Notes under the pieces: model-generated
What the model saw: the letters and a program-made list of their open reading frames with translations, nothing else
What the model was told of the DNA's origin: nothing
The model's database searches: none
Made by a program: the position numbers and the translations under genes
Origin: an uncultured Synergistales bacterium
Lineage (GTDB): Bacteria; Synergistota; Synergistia; Synergistales; Aminobacteriaceae
DNA: 42,162 nucleotides
Direction of reading: 5' to 3'
Assembly: GCA_905233725.1 (NCBI GenBank)
Contig: CAJOEM010000032.1
Coordinates: 1 to 42,162, forward strand
Part shown: positions 8,860-17,406 of the stretch, one piece after another
How the letters are laid out: each line of letters begins with the position of its first letter
Numbering within the stretch: the first letter of the stretch is position 1

Positions 8860-9105
8860 TTATTGCTCCTTATCACTACTATTATTATCACTATTATTTT
8901 CTTTCTCTTGAGCGCGCCACGCCTTCCAGGAATAATACAGCAGCACGCCCCCGACGATCAAAAAGACAGCTCCGCCCAGCAGACTTACAACGGGATTCTC
9001 AGTCTCATTGCGAAACCAGCCCGTCAAAAGTTCGTCAGCCAAGTACAGCAAATAGCCGCCCGCGACCGTCCATATTACCATTCTGCGTTTGTGAAAATCG
9101 CCCAT
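8860..9105 (-). CDS. Small two-helix membrane protein in the inositol operon
   Basis: An 81-residue protein I do not recognise. The ATG at 9105 overlaps the stop of the upstream dehydrogenase as TAATG, so it is probably translationally coupled; an earlier in-frame start at 9135 would overlap more. Two hydrophobic stretches (VIWTVAGGYLLYLADELL and VVSLLGGAVFLIVGGVLLYY) suggest two membrane helices. The tail is charged and rich in Asn, Asp and Ser. Its place between catabolic genes suggests a role tied to inositol use, but nothing in the sequence says which. Confidence 0.7.
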   Translation of the reverse strand: MGDFHKRRMVIWTVAGGYLLYLADELLTGWFRNETENPVVSLLGGAVFLIVGGVLLYYSWKAWRAQEKENNSDNNSSDKEQ

Positions 9106-10118
9106 TATAATTTCACGATCTTGCCGGTTTTCCAAGCTTCAGTCGTAGCGTAGCCAATCGCTGTTGACTTTGTGCCATCATAGACATTCACGCCGGGTTT
9201 CTTGCCGGTTAAAGCGCAATCGACAAATTCCTGCATTTCTGTCAAATATGCTTCCTCGAATCTTTCCGGGAATGAGCCGACGCATTCAGTGCAAACTCCG
9301 TTAGAATTATAAACCTGCGCGAGATTTTTCTCAGGTACAGCAGAGATTCTAATCGTGCCATCTGTCCCAACGATTTCAGTTTCGACATGATAGCCATACG
9401 GAGCAGTTCTGCCAACGTGAACCATAGCCATTGCACCGTTCGAAAATTTATATACTGCAACGCCGGTTTCATCGTCACCAGCCTCGCGAAATTCCGGGTG
9501 CTTGAACGTAGAACCCATCGCGTAAACTTCCGTAGCCTCGCTATTCAAGAACCAGCGGCAAAGATCTATATCATGAATTGCCATGTCAAGAAAAATTCCG
9601 CCCGAAGTTTTTGCGAATTTTATCGCGCCTTGAACCAGAGCTTCCGGATCGATTCCTGTTGCTTTGACGAGATACGGTGTGCCGATTGAGCCATTGTCTA
9701 TTAATTTTTTCGCGTAAGAATACGATTTGTCATAACGGCGCATGAATCCCAACATGAACGTTAATTCCGGGTGACGCTCGACTGCAGCTTCTGCTTGTTT
9801 GCACTGAGCCACGTCAACTCCGAGAGGCTTCTCTGAGAAAACGTGTTTGCCTGCGTCCAAAGCGGCTTCAATTTGCCAGCAATGCTCACTCGAAGTCGTA
9901 ACGATACAAACGGCATCGAGATTTGCTTTTGCGAGCATTTCCCGGTAATCCGAATACACGTCATTAATACCGAGTTCTGATTTTGCGAAATCCAATTCCG
10001 CCGGAACAATCGAACACGCTGCTGTTAATTCTGAATTTGGAATTTTATACGCAATATTCTGCGCGTGAACTTTCCCCAGGCGACCTAAACCTACGATCCC
10101 AATATTTAATTTTTTCAA
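9105..10118 (-). CDS. Second inositol dehydrogenase-like oxidoreductase (Gfo/Idh/MocA)
   Basis: A 337-residue paralogue of the iolG product. It has GIVGLGRLGKVHA at the N-terminus, EKPLGVDVAQ with the catalytic Lys, and DMAIHDIDLCRWFL with the Asp/His pair. Many inositol clusters carry two or more such enzymes, acting on myo-, scyllo- or D-chiro-inositol or on inosose; which applies here cannot be read from the sequence. The start is TTG at 10118, with GAGAGG about ten bases upstream. It is the first catabolic gene after a terminator-like hairpin at 10146-10178. Confidence 0.85.
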   Translation of the reverse strand: MKKLNIGIVGLGRLGKVHAQNIAYKIPNSELTAACSIVPAELDFAKSELGINDVYSDYREMLAKANLDAVCIVTTSSEHCWQIEAALDAGKHVFSEKPLGVDVAQCKQAEAAVERHPELTFMLGFMRRYDKSYSYAKKLIDNGSIGTPYLVKATGIDPEALVQGAIKFAKTSGGIFLDMAIHDIDLCRWFLNSEATEVYAMGSTFKHPEFREAGDDETGVAVYKFSNGAMAMVHVGRTAPYGYHVETEIVGTDGTIRISAVPEKNLAQVYNSNGVCTECVGSFPERFEEAYLTEMQEFVDCALTGKKPGVNVYDGTKSTAIGYATTEAWKTGKIVKL

Positions 10119-10145
10119 GCTGTATTTACCTCTCGTTTGTCTGTC

Positions 10146-10178
10146 AAAAAAGCTGCCCCGACAAATTCCGAGACAGCT
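10146..10178 (-). terminator. Hairpin terminator between transporter and catabolic genes
   Basis: On the minus strand AGCTGTCTCG pairs with CGGGGCAGCT (10 pairs including two G-T), with an eight-base loop, followed directly by a run of T. It lies between the permease stop (10202) and the dehydrogenase start (10118). It could reduce read-through into the catabolic genes. A TTGACA directly follows the T run, but no good -10 is seen at the right distance. Confidence 0.7.
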
Positions 10179-10201
10179 GTTCTCCCAAAATGAATTAATT
10201 T

Positions 10202-11194
10202 CTAGTGTTTAGCGACTGCTGCGAGCCTTCGACGTTTTGCCTCCATGCTTGCACGTACAACGTCCATGAATACCGCGAGAATAATCACGAGTCCGAGAAC
10301 GATATTCTGCACCGACGAATCAATCGACAAGAGCGTAAATCCGTTTCTCAAAACTGCGATAATCAGCGCGCCAATCATTGTGCCGATCATTGTGCCTTTT
10401 CCACCAGTGAACGATGCGCCGCCGATTATGCATGCAGCGATTGCGTCCGTGTCATAAGGCTGTGTTGCCATTGAGCCGTTGCAAATTCCGGAGCGTCCGA
10501 CCGACAAAATTCCGCCGAGCGCAGCCATGATTCCCGACATTGTGTAGCAAAATGTCAAGACATTCGCCGTGTTAATTCCCGAGAGCCTCGTTGCTTCCAT
10601 GTTGCCGCCAGCGCAGTAAATCGATCGTCCGAGTGCCGTGCGACTCAGGAATATATGCATGAGCACGTACAAGACGATTATCACGAGAAAGCTTACAGGG
10701 AATCCGCCGCCAAATGTTCCGATTGTCTGTCTGCCCAGGAATTGCACTGTCTCCGGGAATTTGTTAATCATTTTGTTGCCCGTTACGACCAATGCGGCTC
10801 CCCAAAGAACGTTTTTCATGCCCAGTGTCGAAACGAACGGGTGTGGCAAATGTAATCGCGTCAACAGTGTGCCGTTTAAGAAACCCATGAAAGCTCCGGC
10901 AAGAATCGCGATGATCATGAGCAAGATTCCACTTGTTAAGCCAGCTTCTTTTAATGCACCCATCAAGCACGCGCAGAAAATTGCATTAGCTCCGACGCTC
11001 AAGTCAATTCCTGCTGTGATCAAACACAACAACATGCCTGTCGCAAGAAACGCATTGAAAGCCGTTTGCTTCAAAATTCCCATAATATTTCCAGGACTGT
11101 AGAAATTCTTGTTCGCGAACGCCAGAAACGCACACATCAAAACCAGCGCCAGTACCGTGCCTAACTGAACGCCACCGCCAATTTTCTTATTCAT
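10202..11194 (-). CDS. Sugar/inositol ABC transporter permease (RbsC-like)
   Basis: A 330-residue, strongly hydrophobic protein of the branched-chain/ribose-type permease family with about eight to ten membrane helices. Family features include GIDLSVGA near residue 65, AGAFMGFLNG, and the GGASFTGGKGTMIGTMIGALII segment near the C-terminus, which resembles the ATPase-contact region of RbsC. It overlaps the end of the ATPase gene by eight bases. The inositol catabolic genes downstream suggest that inositol is the substrate, but this is from context only. Confidence 0.88.
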   Translation of the reverse strand: MNKKIGGGVQLGTVLALVLMCAFLAFANKNFYSPGNIMGILKQTAFNAFLATGMLLCLITAGIDLSVGANAIFCACLMGALKEAGLTSGILLMIIAILAGAFMGFLNGTLLTRLHLPHPFVSTLGMKNVLWGAALVVTGNKMINKFPETVQFLGRQTIGTFGGGFPVSFLVIIVLYVLMHIFLSRTALGRSIYCAGGNMEATRLSGINTANVLTFCYTMSGIMAALGGILSVGRSGICNGSMATQPYDTDAIAACIIGGASFTGGKGTMIGTMIGALIIAVLRNGFTLLSIDSSVQNIVLGLVIILAVFMDVVRASMEAKRRRLAAVAKH

Positions 11195-12704
11195 CTAAAC
11201 TTCCTCCCCATGCAGCTTTCATAAGGTCTTCTTGATTAAAATGCTTGCTGTCTCGATCAACTTCAGCCATAACTCTGCCACCGCGCATAACGATTACGCG
11301 ATCGCTCATTCCCAAAATTTCCGGCATTTCCGACGAGATCATGATTACACACTTGCCATTCTTAACGAGATCATTCATGACGTTATAGACTTCAACTTTT
11401 GCACCGACATCGATTCCACGTGTTGGTTCGTCGAAAATATAGACATCAGCGTCAGCGTTGAGCCATTTGCCGATTACGACTTTCTGCTGATTGCCGCCGG
11501 ATAACTGACCGACAATCTCATAAATCGAAGGCGTTTTAATTCTCAGAGTGTCGATATGAGCCTGACCGCTTGTCTCGATCTTGTTCTCATCCAAAAAAAA
11601 GCCTTTTGAGTGTTGCTTGAAACTCGAAAGTATCAAATTCGTTCGTATCGTCTGAGCTAAAACAAGTCCCGAACCTTTGCGATCTTCTGTTAATAATGCG
11701 ATGCCTGCTTGAATTGCCTGTTTCGGACTCTTGATGCGCACTTCTTTGCCCTTCACGAAAATTCTGCCGCCATCAATCGGATCAGCTCCGAAAATTGCTC
11801 TTACTGTCTCAGTTCTGCCAGCTCCAACAAGTCCGGACATTCCCAAAATCTGACCGCCGTACGCCTCGAAACTCACGTTATCAAGAACGCCTCCGACCGT
11901 CAAGCCCTCGACTCTCAGGAAACATTCGCCTTTCACGCCAAATTCTTTGGGGAATTGCTTCTCAAGAGTTCGTCCGACCATTGCAGTAATCAACGAGTCA
12001 TTCGTCCATTCAGAAATTGGTCTTGTCTCGATATATTCACCGTCACGAATTACCGTAACGCGATCGCATAACTCGAACAATTCCTCAAGTTTGTGCGAAA
12101 CGAACACGATGCCAATTCCGCGAGATTTCAAATCACGACATGTTTTCATGAGCTGCTCGACTTCTTTTTCGCCGAGTGAAGACGTTGGCTCGTCCATGAT
12201 TATCATTTTCGCGTCGATTAACACGGCTTTTGCGATTTCGATCATCTGTTGAATGCCCATTCCGAAAGTTCCGGCTGCTTTTGTCGGGTCAATATCCTGA
12301 CCGAGTGAGAGCATAACTTCCTTGGCTTTCTTGTGCATTGCTGCGTAATCGAGTAATGGTCCGTTGCCTTTTTTGATCCACTTGTTGATAAAAATATTAT
12401 CCGTTACGCTCAAAAGTTTCTCGATATTCAGCTCCTGATAAACGCAAGCGATCCCTGCAGCGGCTGATTCATTAGGGTTACGAAATACTTTTCTCTCACC
12501 ATTGACGTAAATTTCGCCCTCGTCCGCCTGATAAACGCCCGTCAGAACTTTTATAAGCGTAGATTTTCCCGCACCGTTCTCACCGATTAAGCCCAGAATT
12601 TCGCCGGGTTTCACAGCCAGCTGCATGTGATTCAGTGCGACAACGCCCGGAAAACGTTTCGTAGCGTTTCTGAGTTCAACTACATACTCCGACACTTGTA
12701 ACAT
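11187..12704 (-). CDS. Sugar/inositol ABC transporter ATPase (RbsA/MglA-like, two domains)
   Basis: A protein of about 505 residues with two ABC domains. The N-terminal domain has Walker A GENGAGKST, a signature-like GMGIQQMIEIAKA and Walker B MIIMDEPTSSL. The C-terminal domain has the usual degenerate Walker A of this family (GLVGAGRTE), the signature LSGGNQQKVVIGKWL and Walker B DVYIFDEPTRG. GGAGGGG lies just ahead of the ATG at 12704; a GTG directly before it is the alternative start. It should power uptake with the permease and binding protein on either side. Confidence 0.9.
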   Translation of the reverse strand: MLQVSEYVVELRNATKRFPGVVALNHMQLAVKPGEILGLIGENGAGKSTLIKVLTGVYQADEGEIYVNGERKVFRNPNESAAAGIACVYQELNIEKLLSVTDNIFINKWIKKGNGPLLDYAAMHKKAKEVMLSLGQDIDPTKAAGTFGMGIQQMIEIAKAVLIDAKMIIMDEPTSSLGEKEVEQLMKTCRDLKSRGIGIVFVSHKLEELFELCDRVTVIRDGEYIETRPISEWTNDSLITAMVGRTLEKQFPKEFGVKGECFLRVEGLTVGGVLDNVSFEAYGGQILGMSGLVGAGRTETVRAIFGADPIDGGRIFVKGKEVRIKSPKQAIQAGIALLTEDRKGSGLVLAQTIRTNLILSSFKQHSKGFFLDENKIETSGQAHIDTLRIKTPSIYEIVGQLSGGNQQKVVIGKWLNADADVYIFDEPTRGIDVGAKVEVYNVMNDLVKNGKCVIMISSEMPEILGMSDRVIVMRGGRVMAEVDRDSKHFNQEDLMKAAWGGSLDE

Positions 12705-12762
12705 CACCCCTCCACTTCAAATTTTCTCTTCTTTTGCTTAGTTGCTTAGTCTTCTTCCAAGG

Positions 12763-12800
12763 AAAAAGACCCCCATTCTCGAACAAAAACGGGGATCTTT
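12763..12800 (-). terminator. Attenuator-like terminator after the binding-protein gene
   Basis: On the minus strand AAAGATCCCC pairs with GGGGGTCTTT (10 pairs, one G-T), followed by TTCC. It lies between the binding-protein stop (12819) and the ATPase start. Such hairpins are often seen after binding-protein genes, where they allow more binding protein than membrane components to be made. Confidence 0.75.
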
Positions 12801-12818
12801 CTCCTTTCAAATTCTTAA

Positions 12819-13784
12819 TTAATCCGCGAGATAACCTTTGAGCTGTTCCAATCGTGCTTGAGCAGTCTCCGGTGAAACAACGCTTGCTCCAGCATCGATG
12901 AATTTCTCAAGTTTTTCGCCGTTGAGTGCGCGAACTACTGCATCGACAGAATTATAACCCATCGCGTAGCCTTCCTGACAGACTGACATTGTCTCTTCAC
13001 CTGCGAGGATCGAGTTGCAAGCTGACTGAATGCCGTCAAATCCAAGGAATACCGTGTTCTTGTAGGCTTCGTTTCCAGCGGCAGCACGTGCAGCAGCCAT
13101 AGCCATGTCGTCATTATTCGCACAGATTACAGCGATTCCTTCCGGGTGATTCTGCATGATTGCTTCCATGCAAGCGACCGCCTGATTTGCCTCAGCATTT
13201 GCGTACTGAATCTCGTTGAACAGGAATTTTCCGCCCTCTGACTCGACACCCTTCGCGTAACCGGCCATACGAGCTTCATTTGTTGAATCGCCCTGAACGC
13301 CTGCGATCTCAATGCAGAAAATGTCTTTCCAACCGCGTTCTTTGGCAAGTTTCGCAGCAGCAGCTCCACCAAGCGCACCGGCACTCTCGTTGCCAGTTCC
13401 CACGAATGAGAGAACTTCTGGAGCATCAATGGCTGTGTCAACCGCAACGATCGGCTTCGTCTGACCCGAAATCATGTTCGCAACCATGTCCGCCTGAAGG
13501 GGAGCAATTACGTAACCGTCAATATCTGCGTTATTCATGTCGGTCTCGATCATGTTTTGCTGCTCGTCATAAGCCGTCTCGGAAGTCGCACCCTTGACCT
13601 GAACGTGTACATTCGGATGATCCTTGCCATACGCCTGCGCACCGGCAACAACATAGCCCCAATACTCAGACGCTGTCGTTTTGAGAATAACCGAGATGTT
13701 ATACTCTTTCTCAGCGGCAACTCCACAAACCGCGAGAGACAACACTAAAACCACAGATAAAGCGATTACCAACAACTTTTTCAT
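12819..13784 (-). CDS. Periplasmic sugar/inositol-binding protein (RbsB-like)
   Basis: A 321-residue protein with a signal peptide (MKKLLVIALSVVLVLSLAVCGVAA). The mature part has the type I periplasmic-binding fold: YNISVILKTTASEYWGYVVAGA, ADIDGYVIAPLQADM, VAVDTAI, VICANNDDMAMAA and FLGFDG, typical of the CUT2 family. A Cys inside the hydrophobic stretch (LAVCG) is not a clear lipobox. It is the first gene of the inositol locus, behind a good promoter (13887-13916). Inositol as ligand is inferred from the neighbouring catabolic genes. Confidence 0.9.
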   Translation of the reverse strand: MKKLLVIALSVVLVLSLAVCGVAAEKEYNISVILKTTASEYWGYVVAGAQAYGKDHPNVHVQVKGATSETAYDEQQNMIETDMNNADIDGYVIAPLQADMVANMISGQTKPIVAVDTAIDAPEVLSFVGTGNESAGALGGAAAAKLAKERGWKDIFCIEIAGVQGDSTNEARMAGYAKGVESEGGKFLFNEIQYANAEANQAVACMEAIMQNHPEGIAVICANNDDMAMAAARAAAGNEAYKNTVFLGFDGIQSACNSILAGEETMSVCQEGYAMGYNSVDAVVRALNGEKLEKFIDAGASVVSPETAQARLEQLKGYLAD

Positions 13785-13886
13785 AATAAGTCCACCATTC
13801 CTTTTCTTTAGATAGTGTTAAGATATGCCTTCACAATACATCTCGCAGCCGAAATTCCAACGAAGTTCTAACCTTGAGACGAGTTT

Positions 13887-13916
13887 AATATACTACACGA
13901 AATACATCTCTGTCAA
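13887..13916 (-). promoter_or_regulatory. Sigma-70 type promoter of the inositol locus
   Basis: On the minus strand TTGACA (13916-13911) and TATATT (13892-13887) are 18 bases apart, about 100 bases before the binding-protein start. The ten-base word AATACATCTC (plus strand) occurs inside the spacer at 13901-13910 and again at 13835-13844, downstream of the start. These two copies are candidate operator half-sites for an unseen regulator. Confidence 0.65.
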
Positions 13917-13966
13917 GATTTTAAGTCACGCTAAAATCTGTATTTTCACGAAAGTATTATCACGTA

Positions 13967-14962
13967 TTAATACATCGAACCGTCACGCTTAATTTGCCCG
14001 ACAATCTCGTGAGGCACGTATAATTCTTCGAGATAAGCGACTTCTGTATCAGATAAATTCATGTCAACGGATTTAGCAGCCTGATCAAAATGCGAGATTT
14101 TTGTAGCCCCGACGATTGGAGACGTAACTCCCTTCGAAAAATGCCACGCCAACGCGATTTCACTCATTGAGACATTGTGTTTTGCGGCGAGTTCAGCTAC
14201 ACGTTCGATTATGAGCAAGTCATTTTCACGCGAACGATCATATTTTGCGGCGAGAACTTTGTCGGAATTTGCGCGCTTGCTGTCACTGTCCCAGGATTTA
14301 TGCGACAAATGCCCGCCAGCTAACGGCGAAAACGGAATCAAAGACACGTTATACTGCTCACAAACCGGAATCAATTCGTGTTCGTCCTCGCGATAGAGCA
14401 AGTTGTAATGATTCTGCATCGTCGAAAATGGCGTGAGATTGTTTTTCTCAGCTGCGATTTGCATATTATGAAACTGATAAGCATACATAGCTGAAGCCCC
14501 GAGTGCGCGAACTTTGCCGGATTTCACGAGTTCATGTAATGCTGACATAGTTTCCTCGATTGGCGTGTCATAATCGAACCTGTGAATCTGGTACAAGTCC
14601 ACGTAATCCGTGCCAAGTCTTCTCAACGAGCCGTCAATTTCGGATTCGATTGCGCGTTTGGTCAAGTGTTCTTTGGTCGTTAGATTGAAAAATACTTTCG
14701 TAGCAATAATTACTTTTTCGCGGGCAATTCCGAGATTCTTGAGAGCCTTGCCGATAAATTCCTCGCTTGTGCCGCCTGCGTAGGTGTTAGCCGTGTCGAT
14801 GAAATTCACGCCCAGTTCGAACGCATGAGCCAGCATTTTCTGAGTTTCGTCCTGGTCGAGAGTCCACTGATGACCGCCGCTGAAAACTTCTCCGAACGAC
14901 ATTCCCCCGACGCAAATTCTTGAGACGTTAATGCCGGTTTTGCCTAAATTTGCGTATTTCAT
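13967..14962 (-). CDS. Aldo/keto reductase
   Basis: A 331-residue NADPH-type oxidoreductase. It has the family catalytic residues Asp (DTANTYAGG, about residue 56), Tyr (same motif), Lys (ATKVFF) and His (LYQIHRFD), and a C-terminal cofactor-binding block SPIVGATKISH. It resembles the IolS/YghZ-type branch. Its ATG is two bases after the stop of the CMD/cupin gene, so the two are co-translated. Substrate unknown; the nearby inositol cluster and the ABC operon upstream give only weak hints. Confidence 0.87.
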   Translation of the reverse strand: MKYANLGKTGINVSRICVGGMSFGEVFSGGHQWTLDQDETQKMLAHAFELGVNFIDTANTYAGGTSEEFIGKALKNLGIAREKVIIATKVFFNLTTKEHLTKRAIESEIDGSLRRLGTDYVDLYQIHRFDYDTPIEETMSALHELVKSGKVRALGASAMYAYQFHNMQIAAEKNNLTPFSTMQNHYNLLYREDEHELIPVCEQYNVSLIPFSPLAGGHLSHKSWDSDSKRANSDKVLAAKYDRSRENDLLIIERVAELAAKHNVSMSEIALAWHFSKGVTSPIVGATKISHFDQAAKSVDMNLSDTEVAYLEELYVPHEIVGQIKRDGSMY

Positions 14963-14964
14963 GA

Positions 14965-15810
14965 TTATTTAAGCTTCGAGTAATCCTGATCAGATACGGG
15001 TTCCAGCCATTCGTTGCTGGTTTCAGTTCCGGGGACTTCGATTGCCAGGTGACTGAACCAGGAATCCGGAGCTGCTCCGTGCCAGTGCTTGACGTTTGCA
15101 GGAATATTTACGACTGTTCCGGGTGTCATCTCGACTGGATCTTTGCCCCATTCCTGATAATATCCGCGACCACCGATGCAGATCAGAATTTGTCCGCCGC
15201 CATCTTTTGCGTGATGAATGTGCCAGTTATTCCTGCAGCCAGGCTCGAACGTAACGTTGAAAATTCCGACTTGACTTGTCGATAACGGTGCGAGATAACT
15301 TTGTCCGATGAAATATTTTGCGTAGGCGTCATTAGGCTTGCCGATTGGGGCAAAAATTTCTTTCTGGAACGCGTCTCTCTCAGGATTTTTCCCGACATCC
15401 AGCGCCTCAACTTGTTCTTCTGCCCAGACTTCTTTCGCCATGTTGAACACCGCCCAAGCCATTGGCCAACCTGCGTAGAAACCTGCGTGCGTGATAATTG
15501 CGGCGATTTCTTCACGAGTGATTCCGTTTTTCTTGGCTGTCATCAGGTGATACTTGAGCGAACTGTCCGCTAATCCGCGCCCCATAAAGACCGAGATTAC
15601 GATCGTGCTGCGTGTTTTCAGATCAAGCGTCTCGTCCGACCAAACTTCCCCGAAGAGAATATCGTCGTTATATCGCGCAAAATCCGGAGCAAATTTCCCG
15701 AGTGAATCGCGTCCGGCAGTCTGAACAACTTTACGAGAAGCTTCAGCCCGCGCAGAATTAAGCATTAAGACTACAAGCAACGCCATCAAAAACATAAACA
15801 TTTTAGACAT
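14965..15810 (-). CDS. Exported carboxymuconolactone decarboxylase-like/cupin fusion protein
   Basis: A 281-residue protein with a signal peptide (MSKMFMFLMALLVVLMLNSARA). Residues about 40-130 match the carboxymuconolactone decarboxylase/AhpD-like fold (LDLKTRSTIVISVFMGRG, HAGFYAGWPMAW). The usual CxxC redox pair of AhpD is absent. Residues about 180-260 form a cupin with NWHIHH, GGRGYYQEWG and HWHGAAPDSWF, giving His ligands for a metal. Such fusions are usually annotated as cupin or CMD proteins of unknown substrate. GGAGG lies nine bases before the ATG. It is encoded between an amino acid transporter and an aldo/keto reductase. Confidence 0.85.
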   Translation of the reverse strand: MSKMFMFLMALLVVLMLNSARAEASRKVVQTAGRDSLGKFAPDFARYNDDILFGEVWSDETLDLKTRSTIVISVFMGRGLADSSLKYHLMTAKKNGITREEIAAIITHAGFYAGWPMAWAVFNMAKEVWAEEQVEALDVGKNPERDAFQKEIFAPIGKPNDAYAKYFIGQSYLAPLSTSQVGIFNVTFEPGCRNNWHIHHAKDGGGQILICIGGRGYYQEWGKDPVEMTPGTVVNIPANVKHWHGAAPDSWFSHLAIEVPGTETSNEWLEPVSDQDYSKLK

Positions 15811-15840
15811 ACTACAATTCCTCCAATCAGGTTATTCAAG

Positions 15841-16626
15841 TTATTTCCCGGAATATCGCAGCAAAAATCTTCGTGTGCGTTCTTCCTTTGGATTCTCAAA
15901 AATTTCAGACGGGCTGCCCTGCTCGCAAATTTCCCCGTCCGACATGAATATGACTTTACTGGCAACATCTCGCGCAAATTCCATCTCATGCGTAACGATA
16001 ATCATCGTGGTCTTCTGCTCAGACAAGCCGCGAATAACTTTCAGGACTTCACCGGTTAATTCCGGGTCTAAAGCACTCGTCGGTTCGTCGAAACACAGAA
16101 TATCCGGCTTAAGAATTAACGCACGCGCAATCGCAACACGCTGACATTGACCGCCAGATAATTGATACGGGTAATTATTCTTGCGCTCAGACAGACCGAT
16201 TTGTGCGAGAATTTCGTTCGCCTGAGACTCAAGCTGCGTGAGAAATTCCGACTTCGATTTCCCGTTATAATTATTCTCAGCCGCAAGCAATCTCGGAGCA
16301 AGCATGATATTCTCAAGAGCCGTGTATTGCGGAAAAAGATTAAACGACTGGAACACCAGACCAAAATGCAGGCGGTTTTTGCGGATTTGCGATTCACTTG
16401 TTATGTGAGATTTCGCAGCATCGAACAGCACTTCGTCATTTACGATTATCTCGCCGGCGTCTGGAGTTTCGAGAAAGTTCAGACAGCGTAACAGCGTAGT
16501 TTTGCCAGAACCTGACGAACCGATTATCGACAACACCTGACCTTTATCCAGCGAAAAATCTATGCCTTTGAGTACTTCAACATTTCCGAAAGTCTTGCGT
16601 ATATTATTTACTTCGAGAATTTTCAT
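15841..16626 (-). CDS. Polar amino acid ABC transporter ATPase (GlnQ/HisP-like)
   Basis: A 261-residue ABC ATPase. Motifs: Walker A GSSGSGKTT, the Q-loop FGLVFQSFNLFPQYT, signature LSGGQCQRVAIARAL, Walker B ILCFDEPTSALDPE and switch IVTHEME. A short insertion near residue 110 (RLLAAENNYNGKSKSEFL) lengthens the helical domain compared with typical GlnQ. It follows the permease and binding-protein genes on the same strand. The amino acid is not predictable. Confidence 0.92.
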   Translation of the reverse strand: MKILEVNNIRKTFGNVEVLKGIDFSLDKGQVLSIIGSSGSGKTTLLRCLNFLETPDAGEIIVNDEVLFDAAKSHITSESQIRKNRLHFGLVFQSFNLFPQYTALENIMLAPRLLAAENNYNGKSKSEFLTQLESQANEILAQIGLSERKNNYPYQLSGGQCQRVAIARALILKPDILCFDEPTSALDPELTGEVLKVIRGLSEQKTTMIIVTHEMEFARDVASKVIFMSDGEICEQGSPSEIFENPKEERTRRFLLRYSGK

Positions 16627-16662
16627 GTTAATCTTCGCCTATCTCGCTTATCTAGCCTTAGC

Positions 16663-17349
16663 CTATCTGAAATAATTCATTTTGTCTTCGAGTTTTGTCA
16701 GTGCAAGCGTAACAATTCCGTTGAAGATCAAGTAATAGAACGCCGTGAAAAACAATGGCCAAATTGCTCCGGAGATTCCGTGTGAACCCTTCATGAACGC
16801 CTGCCCAGCCCAGATAATTTCCTGCAGAGCGATGATTCTTGCGAGAGCCGTGTCTTTTACGAGTGTGATTATCTCGTTTGAAATTGGCGGAACGATTCGC
16901 TTGATCATTTGCAGCAGCGTCACGTGAAAAAATATTTGGCGCTTCGTCATGCCCAGAACTAATCCGGCTTCCTGTTGACCGACTGGAACGCTCAAAATTC
17001 CGCCGCGGTAAATTTCTGAGAAATAGCACGCATAATTCACAACGAACGCAATCGCAGCAGCCGTGAATCTTCCGGACTCGCCGCCGCCCCAAATCGGATT
17101 ATGCAGAACAAGTCCGGGAAAATAATACACGATCAATAACTGGATCATCAACGGAGTTCCGCGAATTATCCAGATGAAGAGCCTTGTTATCACGCTAATC
17201 GGGGTAATTTTAGAAATCGATCCGAACGCTATTAATAATCCTAACGGGAATGCTCCCAAAAGCGTTATCGAAAACAATTTCAGCGTTTGAACAAAGCCGG
17301 CATTAAGAGCATTTATGACAACGGGCATTTGCTTTATAATCAATTCCAT
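16663..17349 (-). CDS. Polar amino acid ABC transporter permease
   Basis: A 228-residue permease of the His/Glu/Gln/Arg 3-TM-type family with about five hydrophobic segments. It has the family segment WIIRGTPLMIQLLIVYY and an EAA-like loop (GQQEAGLVLGMTKRQIFFHVTLLQMIKRIVPP) that contacts the ATPase. It acts with the downstream ATPase and upstream binding protein. Confidence 0.92.
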   Translation of the reverse strand: MELIIKQMPVVINALNAGFVQTLKLFSITLLGAFPLGLLIAFGSISKITPISVITRLFIWIIRGTPLMIQLLIVYYFPGLVLHNPIWGGGESGRFTAAAIAFVVNYACYFSEIYRGGILSVPVGQQEAGLVLGMTKRQIFFHVTLLQMIKRIVPPISNEIITLVKDTALARIIALQEIIWAGQAFMKGSHGISGAIWPLFFTAFYYLIFNGIVTLALTKLEDKMNYFR

Positions 17350-17406
17350 TCAAAATACCTCGCAAGACATGATAACAAGACTCTGAAAAATTCCGGATTT
17401 CCGAAT

